Positions 42,611-51,902 of a DNA stretch of 64,000 bases are shown piece by piece. The notes beneath the pieces are model-generated. The model did not search any database, had not been told where the DNA came from, and saw nothing but the letters and a program-made list of their open reading frames with translations. The first letter of the stretch is position 1. Every line of letters begins with the position of its first letter. The DNA lies in NCBI GenBank assembly GCA_963774765.1, contig CAVZGP010000011.1:816418-880417 (forward strand). Direction: 5' to 3'. Both the position numbers and the translations under genes were made by a program. The stretch is from Sva-07 sp963774765 (GTDB lineage: Bacteria > Actinomycetota > Acidimicrobiia > Acidimicrobiales > Ilumatobacteraceae).

Positions 42611-43375
42611 ATGCAGAGCATTGTCGAACCGATCACCCCCGCCGAGACGTCCGTGCAAGCCGCAGCAACGGTGCAGCTGCTCGGAGGATTTCTCGTCAGC
42701 GACGCCATCGGACGAATCGAACTCCCGGCCAGCACGTCGCGGTTGCTGGCATTTCTGGCGATCCAAGATCGTCCGTCCGAACGCTCCTACACCGCAAGTT
42801 GTCTTTGGATGGACAAGCCGGACGATCGGGCCCAGGCCAACTTGCGATCGTGCCTGTGGCGTTTGAGTCAGGCGCGTACCCAAGTCGTGTGCCGCTCGCC
42901 GACTCACCTCTGGCTCGATCCACGAGTCGTCGTCGACCTCCACGAGATCCGACGGGTCGCCGAGACGCTGATGTCGGGCGGCAGGATCGACCCGGAGGCG
43001 TTCGACCCGAGTCTCCTGTGCGCTGAACTGCTGCCCGCGTGGTACGACGACTTCGTCGAGATGGAACGCGAGCAACTCCGCCAGATCCGTCTCCACGCGC
43101 TCGAACAGATTGCCGATCAGTTCCGCTTGGCGCAGAACTGGAGCCGCGCGCTCGGACTCGCCCTGACCGCCGTCGCCTGCGATCCGCTTCGTGAGAGTGC
43201 TCACCGCGCCGTCATCGCGATCCATCTCGACGAAGGAAACGTCTCCGAGGCGTTGCGCCAGTACCGGTCGTTGGTCGACATCTTGTCGACCGAGTTGTCG
43301 ATCGCTCCATCGGCGCTGGCGAGCGCGCTGGTCGCTGACTGGTTGTCCGAGCCGCTGGTGGCAACCGGCGTGTGA
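42611..43375 (+). CDS. SARP/BTAD-type transcriptional regulator of the eCIS operon
   Basis: A 254-residue regulator. Residues about 15-110 form an OmpR-like winged helix: VQLLGGFLVSDAIGRIELP, then RLLAFLAIQ, ANLRSCLWRLSQA and LWLDPRVVVDL. Residues about 120-250 are a BTAD domain: LLPAWYDDFVEMEREQLRQ, HALEQIADQF, the TPR-like ALGLALTAVACDPLRESAHR, and GNVSEALRQYRSLVDIL. There is no ATPase domain, so it is a short SARP. An AGGAGGG ribosome-binding site lies seven bases before the ATG, which rules out the longer upstream frame. It is divergent from the eCIS operon, and BTAD regulators are known neighbours of actinobacterial eCIS. Activation of the operon is inferred. Confidence 0.85.
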   Translation: MQSIVEPITPAETSVQAAATVQLLGGFLVSDAIGRIELPASTSRLLAFLAIQDRPSERSYTASCLWMDKPDDRAQANLRSCLWRLSQARTQVVCRSPTHLWLDPRVVVDLHEIRRVAETLMSGGRIDPEAFDPSLLCAELLPAWYDDFVEMEREQLRQIRLHALEQIADQFRLAQNWSRALGLALTAVACDPLRESAHRAVIAIHLDEGNVSEALRQYRSLVDILSTELSIAPSALASALVADWLSEPLVATGV

Positions 43376-43545
43376 CGCGATTTCAGCACGACCCGTCGAG
43401 AATGGCAGCGACGGATGCGATCGCCGAGACGAGTAGTTCCAAGGGATTCGCGCGCTCCGATCATCCACGACTTCGCTGACGCGGCTGTCCATGATCAGGG
43501 GTATTGAACAGACCCTGATCCTGGAGGAACGGTTGAAGTTGCACC

Positions 43546-43641
43546 GGTTTCGCCGACACCGCCCACTTCACGCGGGCGTTCAAGGACGCCATTGGCACGA
43601 CACCGACGGCTTGGCGACGTGAGCGCGCCGGCGCACGATAG
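43546..43641 (+). pseudogene. C-terminal remnant of an AraC-family regulator
   Basis: A 31-codon stretch reads GFADTAHFTRAFKDAIGTTP followed by TAWRRER and a stop. This is the second helix-turn-helix of AraC regulators (GFxDxxHFxRxFKxxxGxTPxxWR). A stop lies four codons upstream in the same frame, and no N-terminal part is present, so only a fragment survives. The sequence on either side (43376-43545 and 43642-43724) shows no gene. Confidence 0.7.
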
Positions 43642-43724
43642 GTACACGGCAACGGTCGGTCGAGCAATCGCCGAACCGACTGGGGTCGTCGGATCCGTGC
43701 TCGCCGACCTGGGCGTCGGCGGGG

Positions 43725-44219
43725 TCAGGGCGCGAGTCGGATCAAGCCCGTGTACCGGTCGTCGATTCCGTCGTTCACGCAGGCGGTCCCGGGACCGCCT
43801 GCGTTCCGGTAGCTCCCCACCAGCAGGCCCCCACCCTTCACACCACTGAACGAGCCAGCGCCGTCGGTCACTCGCCAAGTTCCGACGTCGATCGGGCTGC
43901 AGCCCCGCACGATCGCGCGGAAGGTCAAACTGAATGTGTCGCCGCCGCCGCAATCGAACACCTTCGTCCCCCGGAAAGTCGTCGTCCTTCCGCGGTCGGT
44001 GCGGCTCGCATCGACGGTCGCAACGGTCGCCGAGGCGCATCCCGGAACGTTGCTGGCGATCAGCACGCCAGGTGTCCCGACCGGGAGCATCTCGCGAACG
44101 GTGAAGTCGACGAAAACCGGCGCAGCGGCAGCGGCCGGGGCCGCAACCGATACGACGCCACAGACCAAGGCCACCGCCACAAGAGCCCGTCGGATTCGCC
44201 CGGAGCTTCGGTCGTGCAT
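43725..44219 (-). CDS. Secreted small beta-rich protein of unknown function
   Basis: A 164-residue protein with a clear signal peptide: basic start HDRSSGRIRRAL, hydrophobic core VAVALVCGVVSVAA, and a cleavage site near PAAAAAP. The mature part is beta-rich with four Cys residues and ends with GTWRVTDGAGSFSGVKGGG, a G-x-W-x-V-x-x-G-x-G-x-F-x-G pattern seen in several secreted beta-barrel families (allene-oxide-cyclase-like, DUF3224-like). I chose the ATG at 44219 because an AAGGGGG ribosome-binding site precedes it. Confidence 0.7.
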   Translation of the reverse strand: MHDRSSGRIRRALVAVALVCGVVSVAAPAAAAAPVFVDFTVREMLPVGTPGVLIASNVPGCASATVATVDASRTDRGRTTTFRGTKVFDCGGGDTFSLTFRAIVRGCSPIDVGTWRVTDGAGSFSGVKGGGLLVGSYRNAGGPGTACVNDGIDDRYTGLIRLAP

Positions 44220-44334
44220 CACGTACCCCCTTGATTGCCACAACATTTCATCGGAGCGAGCTGCGCTCGAGAAGACCGTAGCAGGCGGCGGAGCACCACC
44301 TCGCCGGACGCCAACCGCGCTCGCGCTCACCTGC

Positions 44335-44568
44335 ATCGCCTGTGCGCTCCTGACCGATGTCGAAGTCCAGGCACTCGTCGGTGCGATCGTGCCCGGTGCA
44401 CCGGAGAACGTTGAACCGTTGTTCTCTGGGTGTCGTTGGGAAACGGACGTGGCGGCTGTGTCGATCGACGTGATCAGTCATGGCGATGCCGAGGCCGCGC
44501 GGGCGAGCTTCGACACGTTTCTCGGTGACCACGCGATCATCCCCCCGCCTGCAATGACTGCGAACTGA
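44335..44568 (+). pseudogene. Fragment of a DUF3558-like lipoprotein
   Basis: Residues from ACALLTDVEVQALVGAI to GCRWETDVAAVSIDVISHGD resemble DUF3558, an actinobacterial lipoprotein domain (CALLTxxEVxxLxG, then CxW). The lipoprotein signal and start codon are missing, and the frame upstream runs antisense into the secreted-protein gene. The C-terminus is also short (domain usually about 150 residues). It is probably a decayed remnant. The next 170 bp hold nothing clear. Confidence 0.5.
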
Positions 44569-44739
44569 ATTCGCTGTGGCTTGCACCGCCATTGAACGGT
44601 GGATCACGCCAGCAGATGCTTCGCGAGGTGTGCGGCCCGTGCCGAACCGGGCGCCGCGCGCCGAGCCGATGGCGCACGGTCTCGTTCACGGAGCTGTCGT
44701 GATTCTGGGCGGGTGGTATCGGGTGGTTGAATTGGCGGC

Positions 44740-46548
44740 ATGCCGGGCAGACCGACTGCTGCTTCGATGCTGCTCCTGGGGCTCTGCGCGGTCATGGCGT
44801 CGTGCGAGTCCGCGCCGGCAACGTCGGGACCCAGCATCTCGGATCGGGTGACCACGACTTCTGCCGCGACGGTCCAAGCCACCAGTGCTCCATCCTCGCC
44901 GGTCGCGGCGTCTACGACGGTCGCGTCGCCTTCTTCGACCGCGCCTCGTGCAGCGACGCCGCACCGGATCGCGGTGCGAACTGTGGGCGATGAGGCGGAG
45001 TTCTACGACACGGCCACCGGCGATCGGTTCATTCCGAGAGGCAACAACTACAACATTCTCCGTGAGGTCGATGATGCCCTGATGGGCCGAATGGCGCTTG
45101 ATACCACGTTGTCGACGGGTTTGTACGACGTCGACCGAGCAGAGCGGGATCTGTCCCGGATGGAGGAGATGGGCTACAACATCGTGCGCATCATGCCCGA
45201 GACGTGTGGTGCCACGGGTTGCATCACCGGCCTGAGCGGCGGGGTCCGTGGCGACTACATCGACAACCTGGTGGATTTCATTGGTCGGGCGAAGTCGCAC
45301 GGCATCTATACATGGATCGCGAGCAACACACTTCCTGACGTCGGCCGGTACATCGCAGTGGCGCACGGAGCAGACAACGAGGAGTTCTCCAGTGCGAACT
45401 CCGAGTTCCTGACGTCGGCCGGCCTCACTGCCTACGAGAGCTATTTCACCGACATGATCACGGCGCTGATCGACCGGGATGCCCCCTTCGACTACATCTT
45501 CAGCTACAGCTTGCGACAAGAGCACAGCTTTGATTCGGCCGCACCGCCGCTCTCGCTGACGACTGGGTCGGTGGTCACCGCCAACGGTCTCACCTATGAC
45601 ATGGGCGATGCTGGGGACCGGATGCGAATGGTCGACGACGGTCTCCGTCACTGGATCACTCGAACTCGCGATGTGATCCGCAGGCTGGATCCGACCGCGC
45701 TCGTGTCGGTCGGTTTCTTCGCCCCCAACGAACCGAACGTGTTCAACCCTGGTGACACCCGACTGGTCAGGGCGGCCGCGGCGCTCGACTCGGATCTGGA
45801 CTTCGTCGACTTCCACGTCTACCCGAACCCGCCGAACGCGATGCTCGCGCAGCACGTCGAGAACTTCCAGATGGAAGGTCGCGATGACATCCCGATCGTG
45901 ATGGGCGAGATGGCTGCCTTCACGTGGTACGACTCTGAAGCTGCGGGAGCCAAGGCGCTCCATGACCTCCAGGTCGAATCGTGCGATGTGGGCTTCGATG
46001 GATGGCTTACCTGGAGTTGGGACATCCCGGCTCAGCCAGACATCTGGCACGCCGCAACAGGCCAAGGTCTCGTCGGTGCCGTGTTGTCGCCCGACGCGAG
46101 ACCCGATCCCTGTTCGCCGGGCGTCTTCGATTTCTTCGAGTACTCACTCACCGAGCGGGCCATGGCAACGGCTTCGCGGTCAGTGCCCGATCAGCCGCCC
46201 GAAGCAGCGATCGACGGTGGGAGCTCGCAGTGGGGATCGGGCGCGGACGCACCGCAGTACATCGAGATCGCGCTCGAGTCGCCGCAGACGGTCGACGGAA
46301 TCCGGCTCACCGTGGCGCAGTTCCCCGAAGGACCGACCCGACACGAAGTCTGGGTCGGCCAGCGCGGAAGCCAACTCGTGTTGGTACACACCTTCGACGG
46401 TCCCACCGCGGAGCAAGACGTCCTCGTGTACTCGCCGGAAGAACCTCTGCAGCAGGTCGATGTCGTGCGCATCGTGACGACCTCGAGCCCGTCGTGGGTG
46501 GCTTGGCGCGAGATCAGCATCCTCAGCCACCGGCCACCCCACCGATGA
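44740..46548 (+). CDS. Lipoprotein glycoside hydrolase, GH5/cellulase-like, with C-terminal discoidin-like domain
   Basis: A 602-residue surface lipoprotein. The N-terminus has a hydrophobic core, SMLLLGLCAVMASC, with the lipobox Cys at residue 22, then a Ser/Thr/Pro/Ala linker to about 75. Residues about 80-470 fit a (beta/alpha)8 glycosidase of the GH5/GH-A clan: RFIPRGNNYNI, MEEMGYNIVRIMPE, FDYIFSYSLRQEHSFD (possible acid/base Glu), DFVDFHVYPNPP, IVMGEMAAFTWYD (probable nucleophile Glu) and GWLTWSWD. Residues about 480-600 resemble an F5/8 type C carbohydrate-binding domain (IEIALESPQTVDGIRLTV). The substrate is unknown. Its end overlaps the convergent DUF2817 gene by 26 bp. Confidence 0.75.
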   Translation: MPGRPTAASMLLLGLCAVMASCESAPATSGPSISDRVTTTSAATVQATSAPSSPVAASTTVASPSSTAPRAATPHRIAVRTVGDEAEFYDTATGDRFIPRGNNYNILREVDDALMGRMALDTTLSTGLYDVDRAERDLSRMEEMGYNIVRIMPETCGATGCITGLSGGVRGDYIDNLVDFIGRAKSHGIYTWIASNTLPDVGRYIAVAHGADNEEFSSANSEFLTSAGLTAYESYFTDMITALIDRDAPFDYIFSYSLRQEHSFDSAAPPLSLTTGSVVTANGLTYDMGDAGDRMRMVDDGLRHWITRTRDVIRRLDPTALVSVGFFAPNEPNVFNPGDTRLVRAAAALDSDLDFVDFHVYPNPPNAMLAQHVENFQMEGRDDIPIVMGEMAAFTWYDSEAAGAKALHDLQVESCDVGFDGWLTWSWDIPAQPDIWHAATGQGLVGAVLSPDARPDPCSPGVFDFFEYSLTERAMATASRSVPDQPPEAAIDGGSSQWGSGADAPQYIEIALESPQTVDGIRLTVAQFPEGPTRHEVWVGQRGSQLVLVHTFDGPTAEQDVLVYSPEEPLQQVDVVRIVTTSSPSWVAWREISILSHRPPHR

Positions 46549-47612
46549 TGCCGTCGAGGCCGGCGTGGAGGGTGGCGAGGCCGGCTTCGGTCACGTCGCG
46601 GCGCCAGCCCGCGTCCTCGACGAAGAAGAAGTCGCGCATGCGCTGTCGGACCACGAGGCCGGCCTCCGAGGTCGGGTCGCCGTGATTGTGCAGCCAGTTG
46701 TCGGCCCGGAACACGCCGACGCCGCGCATCGGATCATGAGTGCCGAACTCCAGCACGAACGCGCTGGAGTTGAGCTTCCCAGCCGCCCACTCGTCGAAGC
46801 CGGGGTCCCATGAGGCCGTGGTCGATGGCGTGGGTGCGCCCGCTGCGGTACAGCCACTCGGAGAACCACGCCGCGCCGGCCTGAGCCGCGGCTTCGTGTT
46901 CATCGGCGGTCTGGAACACGGTCAGCCGACCGAGCGGTCCGAGGCCGGTGTGGAGGTCGAGTGCGAGCGCGTCGGTGGCATCGGGCAGGTGGTCGGTCCA
47001 GATCTGTTCCAGCGTGCGACGCGACCAGGTGGCCTCCTGGCCACCGAACTGGACCCCGCGGGGGTGCGTGTACTGGCCGCCGCTGATCGTGCGGAACGCG
47101 ACGTCGTCACCGGCCTCGGCCCAGAACGCCAGCAGCGGCTCGAGGAAACTGGTGTCGTCCAGGTCGAGGGTGTCGCCGGTCGGGTTGAGGTACGCGTCGA
47201 CGTCGGCGTAGCGCTCGTTGGCGGGCAGGTCGGCGAAGTCGATGAAGTTGCGGTTCACGTCGACGTTCTGGTGGTCGACGCGTCGGGACCACGCCATGCC
47301 GTACGGATTGACGGCGTGGATGAGCACCACCGCCACACCAGCGGGCAGTGTGGTGAGGCGGCCGTCGGCCACCAGCAGTTGCTGGAGCCCGTTACCGGCG
47401 TGGCCTTCGACGCCATGCAGGCCGGAGGACACCAGCACGACCGTGTGGGCGTCGCCGATGGGGGTGCCGAAGCGGGCGGTGTCGGTGGAGAGCGCTTCGC
47501 CGCTCGGTCCCAGCAGCGGGTGCGGGTAGGAGGTCAGGGTGGCCCCGGCCCGCTCGGCCGCGCCCAACAGGGCGGTGCGGGAGGTGCGGTAGTCGGTGAG
47601 ATGGGGGATCAC
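46523..47612 (-). pseudogene. DUF2817 (M14-carboxypeptidase-like) gene with one frameshift near the 3' end
   Basis: The frame from the GTG at 47612 gives VVLVSSGLHGVEGHAGNGLQ (H-x-x-E zinc motif of M14 peptidases), NPYGMAWSRRVDHQNVDVNR and ALDLHTGLGPLGRLTVFQTA, all typical of DUF2817. Near 46805 it shifts: HAIDHGLMG continues properly only in the next frame as PGFDEWAAGKLNSSAFVLEF, ending at 46523. Joined, the product is about 362 residues, the family norm. It follows the amidohydrolase gene by two bases and has a GGGAG ribosome-binding site. It may be a live gene with a sequencing slip. Peptidase activity is inferred from the family. Confidence 0.7.
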
Positions 47613-47614
47613 GT

Positions 47615-49217
47615 TCAGGCTCCCTGTGCGACGAAGTGGTCGACGCCGCCGATGACCGTGCGCTGCACCTGTACCTCTGCTGGACGGACGGCGGTGGGGT
47701 CGGCGGACAGCACCACCAGGTCGGCCCGCAGGCCGACATCGAGCGAGCCGAGCCGGTCCTCGGTGCCGCGGACGGCCGAGGCCGCGGTGGTGTACATGCG
47801 CAGGGCTTCCAGGCCGCTGATGGCCTGGTCGGCGGCCAGCGTCGGGCGGTGCACCGCAGCGTCCATGGCGGCGAGCACGTCGGTGGACTCGATGGGGGCG
47901 TCGCTGGACCCGGCGAGGCGCACCCCGGCGTCGAGCAGCGAGCGGAACGCGTAGGTGCCGCTCAGCCGTTGCGTGCCGACCCGATCGGCCAGCCAGTGCG
48001 CCTCGCTGTGCAGGTTGATGGGCTGGACCACTGCGGTCAGGCCGAGGTCGGCGAACCGTTCGATGGTGGCTCTCGTCGAGCACCGACGCGTGCTCGACCC
48101 GGTGCCGGTGGGCGCCGGGGTGCGCGGCCAGGAGCCGACCGAACAGCTCGGCGGCGCGGGCGTTGGCGGCGTCGCCGATGGCGTGCACGCAGACCGACAG
48201 CCCGGCCAGGTGGGTGGCCTCCAGCCGGCGGTAGGCCGTCGTCGGGATCGAGGGTGGCCAGCCCGCTGGTGTGCGGGTGGTCGCCGAAGGGCAGGTGCAT
48301 GCACGCCGTGCAGCCGCCGAGCGTGCCGTCGAGGAACAGCTTCACGGCGTCCAGCCGCCGACCGGCGCCGGGTCGGTGCAGCGGGGTGTCGCGGTAGACG
48401 TCGACGTCGCCCACGTCGGGGGTGATCAGGATGGTCTGGACGTCGAACGGCAGCTGGTCGACGAGCGCCGACCAGCCCACGGCCTCGAACGTGCCGGCAC
48501 CGCCGGAGGGCCCTTCGGCGGTGGTCTGGCACATCGCGGAGATCGCGGTGACGCCCTGGCGCAGCAGCCGCTCGGACCAGCGAGGCAGCGCCGGCGGCGA
48601 GGTCGTCCATGGTGACGTCGCCGCAACAGCCCGAGCAGGGGCTCCACCGCTCGTTCCCGGACCAGACCGGTCGGGACGCCGGTCGCGTCGAACTCCACGT
48701 GCGCCGCCCTCGATGACGGTGCCCGGCCGGTCGAAGCCCACCGCGCGCGAGCGCCGCTTCGGAGGCGACCGCGTGGTGGCCGTCGCGACGCATCAGCACC
48801 ACGTTGCGGCCGGGCCCGGCCGCGGCCTCGAGCTCTGCTGCGGTGGGCAGGCGGCGTTCGGTCAGGCGGGCGTCGTCGAGCTGGAAGCCGATCACGGCCC
48901 GGCCGGCGTCGGTGGCGCGTGCCTGGTCGCGAACCGCGTCGAGCACCTCGGCGAGCGAGGTCACCGGAGTCGAGCACCAACTGCTGCTCGAACACGCTCA
49001 TCACCATCGGGTGCAGGTGGGCGTCGACGAAGCCCGGTGCCAGCACCGCACGCGTCGAGATGCACCACCTCGGCGTCGGAGGGCAGCGCGGCGCGGCACT
49101 GCCTCGGCGGTACCGACCGCGCACGATGTGGCCGTCGGCGACGGCCAGCGCGTCGACTGCTGCCGGCGCCGGGTCGGGCCGCAGCAGCCGGCCGCCGCTG
49201 AAGAGGCGTGCGGTCAT
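47615..49217 (-). pseudogene. Amidohydrolase (YtcJ/amidohydrolase-3-like) gene with about eight frameshifts
   Basis: Coding pieces from all three minus-strand frames line up into one amidohydrolase: TARLFSGGRLL, VLAPGFVDAHLHPMVMSV (metal motif HxH), DAGRAVIGFQLDDARLTERR, HVEFDATGVPTGLVRERAV, ISAMCQTTAEGP, DAVKLFLDGTLGGCTACMHL (carbamylated-Lys strand), HAIGDAANARAAELF, HRVEHASVLDE, FADLGLTAVVQPINLHSEAH, RLAGSSDAPIES, and a normal C-terminus. Domain order and spacing match the family's usual 530 residues. Breaks are single-base indels without in-frame stops. Its ATG overlaps the enolase gene stop (ATGA). See the findings for whether this is decay or an assembly fault. Confidence 0.7.
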
Positions 49218-50400
49218 CGCCCGATCGAGATGGGTGCGGCCACCAGGTGGTCGTCGAGGGCGTCACGGTCGACGTCGATGCCCCAACCCGGCCCGCCCGG
49301 GAGCACGAGGTGTCCGTCCTCCATCGCGTAGCGGGTGGTGGTCAGGTGCTGGTCGAACATCACGTCGCCGGCCAGCTCCACGGCGTGGCCGAGGCGGTCG
49401 AAGCGGGCGGCGGCCAGGTGGGCGTGCATCGCGGTGCCGATGCCGAGCGGCTGGTTGTGGATGATCGTGCCCAGACCGCGAGCCGAGGCGTAGTCGATGG
49501 CCCGCAGCGCCGCGGTGATGCCGCCGGGGCGTTCGCCGTTGATGCCGACGACCCCGCAGCCGCCCGCTTCGACCAGGGCGACCAGGTCGCCGAGGGTGAA
49601 GAAGCCCTCGTGCAGGAACAGCGGGACGTTGGTGCGCCGGGCCAGGTCGACCATGCCGACCAGGTCGCCGACCGGCAGCGGCTGCTCGGCGGCGTCGATG
49701 CCGAACGGTTCGATCAGCGCCAGGGCCCGCGCGGCCCCGCGGCGGAGTAGGCCTGGTTGTAGTCCACCCGCAGACGCAGCTGGTCGCCGCAGCGCTCGCG
49801 CACTGCCGCGATCACGTCGCGGTCCTCGTGGGGCCGGTGCCCAGCTTGATGCGCACCGTGCCGTAGCCGGCCTTCTGGTAGCCGGCGCGATGGCGGCCAC
49901 CGTGGCGGGGCTGGCCAGCGGGATCAGCCCGCACAGCGGGATGCGGTCCACGGTGGCGCCGCCGATGAGGTCGTGCACCGGCCGTCCGATCTGGCGGGCG
50001 GCCAGCTCGTGGCAGGCGATGTCGAGCAGGCCCTTGGCCATCTCGTTGCGGGCCACGTTGCGGTCCATGCGAGCCGCGAGGGCTTGGACCTCGATGGGCC
50101 GGGAGCCCGAGCACGTAGGCGGCCAGGTGGTGGTCGATCGCCGACGCCATGTCGCGGTTGCGACCCCGCTCTCGGGCAGCCACACGTAGGCCTCGCCCCA
50201 GCCCTCGACGCCGTCCTCGTCGACCAGCCGGCAGAACAGGAAGTCGGCCTCGAGCCACGGCTCCTCGGCGGGGATCGCCATGCCCAGGCCGTTGTCGCTG
50301 GCGGCCATGGCTCCGCGGGCGAGTTCGGACAACGGCACCCGGGCCTCGAACAGCTCCACTCGTTCGACCGGCGCCGAGCCATCATGTATCGATCGCTCAT
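49214..50400 (-). pseudogene. Enolase-superfamily (MR/MLE) gene with about five frameshifts
   Basis: Pieces in three frames form a mandelate racemase/muconate-lactonising-type enzyme of about 390 residues. They are RVELFEARVPLSELARG, DFLFCRLVDEDGVEGWGEAY, MAKGLLDIACHELAARQIG, VHDLIGGATVDRIPLCG, GYGTVRIKLGTG (catalytic Lys region), LRLRVDYNQAYSA (metal-binding Asp), FGIDAAEQPLP (metal-binding Glu region), GINGERPGGITAALRAIDYA, and HAHLAAARF. The sub-family is unclear. With an M14-like peptidase next door, dipeptide epimerase is possible. Shifts fall near 50370, 50170, 50110, 49890, 49825 and 49745. The likely start is the ATG at 50400, eight bases after a -10-like element. Confidence 0.68.
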
Positions 50401-50404
50401 TCGA

Positions 50405-50415
50405 TGTAACATACA
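50405..50415. promoter_or_regulatory. Overlapping divergent -10 elements within a palindromic core, probable leaderless starts
   Basis: The 19-bp gap between the divergent enolase and RpiR genes contains TGTAACATACA (TGTA-N3-TACA, a palindromic core). On the plus strand TAACAT at 50407-50412 is seven bases before the RpiR ATG at 50420. On the minus strand TATGTT at 50413-50408 is seven bases before the ATG at 50400. Neither start has a ribosome-binding site, which fits leaderless transcripts. The core could also be the RpiR operator. Confidence 0.5.
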
Positions 50416-50419
50416 CGAC

Positions 50420-51280
50420 ATGACCTCGGCGCGCGTCCCGCACGTTCCGAGCATCTCCTCGCGGTTGGCCCAGTCCTCGCTCACCCCGGCCTTGCGCCAG
50501 GTGGCTGAGCTGTTGCTGGTCGACCCCGAAGCGGTGGCGTTCGGCACGGTGGCTTCGGTGGCCGAGCGGGCCGGGACCAGCACGCCGACGGTGGTACGCC
50601 TGGCAACCGCCCTGGGTTATGACGGCTTCGCCCATCTGCGCGAGGCGGCTCGGGCCGAGCTGTCGATGCGCCTGTCAACCGATGCGGTGCGGGTTCGCTC
50701 GGCGGCCCCGGCCTCGGACCTCGATGCGCTGCGCGACGCTGAGTGCAGCAACGTCACCGCCACGCTCGACGGACTCGATCGAGCCGCGCTGGATCGCGCC
50801 ATCGACCTACTCGACGATGCCACGCGTCGGCTCTGGGTGCTGCCCAGCACCCAGACCGAGGGGGTTGCCCAGCGGTTGGTCGACCAATTCCACCTGCTCG
50901 GGCGACCTGCTGTCTTGTTGGCGGGCTCAGAGTTCCGCACCAGCACCTCGCTCACCGCCGTCCGCCGCGGCGACGTGGTGATGACCATCGACATTCCCCG
51001 CCACGAACCAGCCATGCTCCGCATGCAAGCGCTGGCTGTACAAGCGGGGGCGGTGCCGGTGGTGGTCACCGGCTCGGTCCCCACCGCGCTGGCCACTGGC
51101 GGCGGGGTGGTGCTGCCGTTCGCCTCCGGCGCTGTTGGGCCGTTCGATTCGCTGGTCGGGCTGACGGTGGTGGCCAACTTGCTGATCAACTCGATGAGCG
51201 AGCGCCGCCAACCTCAGGTGGCCAGGCGGCTGGCCGACCTCGAGGCAGCCTGGACCCGATCGGGAGCCCTGCGGAGCTGA
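50420..51280 (+). CDS. MurR/RpiR-family transcriptional regulator with SIS domain
   Basis: A 286-residue regulator. Residues about 10-85 form the RpiR helix-turn-helix: ALRQVAELLLVDPEAVAFGT, then VASVAERAGTSTPTVVRLATALGYDGFAHLREAA. Residues about 105-285 are a SIS sugar-phosphate-binding domain: LDRAIDLLDDATRRLWVLPS, QFHLLGRPAVLL, DVVMTIDIPRHEP, GAVPVVVTGS, and a final helix. It is intact, unlike the operon it faces, which it probably controls in response to a sugar or amino-sugar ligand. The ATG at 50420 has no ribosome-binding site but a -10-like element ends seven bases before it. Confidence 0.85.
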   Translation: MTSARVPHVPSISSRLAQSSLTPALRQVAELLLVDPEAVAFGTVASVAERAGTSTPTVVRLATALGYDGFAHLREAARAELSMRLSTDAVRVRSAAPASDLDALRDAECSNVTATLDGLDRAALDRAIDLLDDATRRLWVLPSTQTEGVAQRLVDQFHLLGRPAVLLAGSEFRTSTSLTAVRRGDVVMTIDIPRHEPAMLRMQALAVQAGAVPVVVTGSVPTALATGGGVVLPFASGAVGPFDSLVGLTVVANLLINSMSERRQPQVARRLADLEAAWTRSGALRS

Positions 51281-51475
51281 CCATCAGGTCCGACCGCATC
51301 ACGGTGTCGCGCTCGATTCACCGCCGAGCCTCGTCCCACGGCTCGCCGCGAGACTCACCGCTCAGAACTCAGTGGAACGTCGCGCGATCTCGATCGCCAC
51401 TGAACGGTGAGTCTTCCCGCCGGCGGAGCCGCCGGTCGAACTGACCGGCGATATCAGCCAATCGAATGGTTTGTG

Positions 51476-51497
51476 GATGGTGGAGCTGGGGGGAATC
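51476..51497 (+). repeat. att repeat distal to ssrA
   Basis: This 22-bp copy of the tmRNA 3' end begins GATGGTGGAGCTGGGG and ends GGAATC. The next base differs from the ssrA copy, so the match stops abruptly. No tRNA-like structure surrounds it, as expected for the far end of an element integrated in ssrA. Confidence 0.88.
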
Positions 51498-51566
51498 TGC
51501 TCGGAGTCGGCGGTGTCGCACGAAAGCCCTGGTAGATCGTGTTGTCCAGTTCGGCTGTCCTGCCGT

Positions 51567-51588
51567 GCGGAGCAACCGGCGGAGCAAC
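51567..51588 (+). repeat. Two GCGGAGCAAC decamers, 12-bp phasing, candidate integrase arm sites
   Basis: GCGGAGCAAC occurs at 51567-51576 and 51579-51588, 70-90 bp inside the distal att repeat. The same decamer with the same 12-bp phasing occurs four times near the other end of the element, in the same orientation, which is how arm-type sites of tyrosine integrases are arranged. Confidence 0.65.
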
Positions 51589-51623
51589 GGAACCTGGGCG
51601 GTGTTCCGAGCGATTCTCTGGCG

Positions 51624-51896
51624 TCAGCCGTGTCCGACTGCCTGGGACGCGGCGTCCGTTGCGACCAAACCAAGTTCGAGCTGGACCCAGACCCGGTTGG
51701 CGTCGCGACGGGTGATCCGTCCTCGAATCGATGGTTCCTCATCGTCGCCGACGGTGACCCAGTCGCCCGGCTGGGGGTCGAAAGTTGGGTCGGACGCACG
51801 GGGGCTGTGGCTGATCCACGTCTCGACCACGAGGTCGGCACCAACGGAATTGGCGTCGTACCACAGGTCGTAGCTACCGCTTTCCATGCTGGTCAT
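51624..51896 (-). CDS. Hypothetical protein (90 aa) of the ssrA element
   Basis: A small acidic protein with PQPGDWVTVGDDEEPSIRGRI and NRVWVQLELG, suggesting a small beta-barrel. It starts six bases after the stop of the 130-residue gene, so the two are co-transcribed. I do not recognise a family. Its position between the att site and the excisionase gene is typical of accessory genes of such elements. Confidence 0.5.
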   Translation of the reverse strand: MTSMESGSYDLWYDANSVGADLVVETWISHSPRASDPTFDPQPGDWVTVGDDEEPSIRGRITRRDANRVWVQLELGLVATDAASQAVGHG

Positions 51897-51902
51897 AGTA
51901 CG

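Noticed and set aside
51476..51497. Second tmRNA or tRNA gene at the distal repeat
   Set aside because: Only the last 22 bases of the tmRNA 3' end are present, with no partner stem upstream; it is an att copy.
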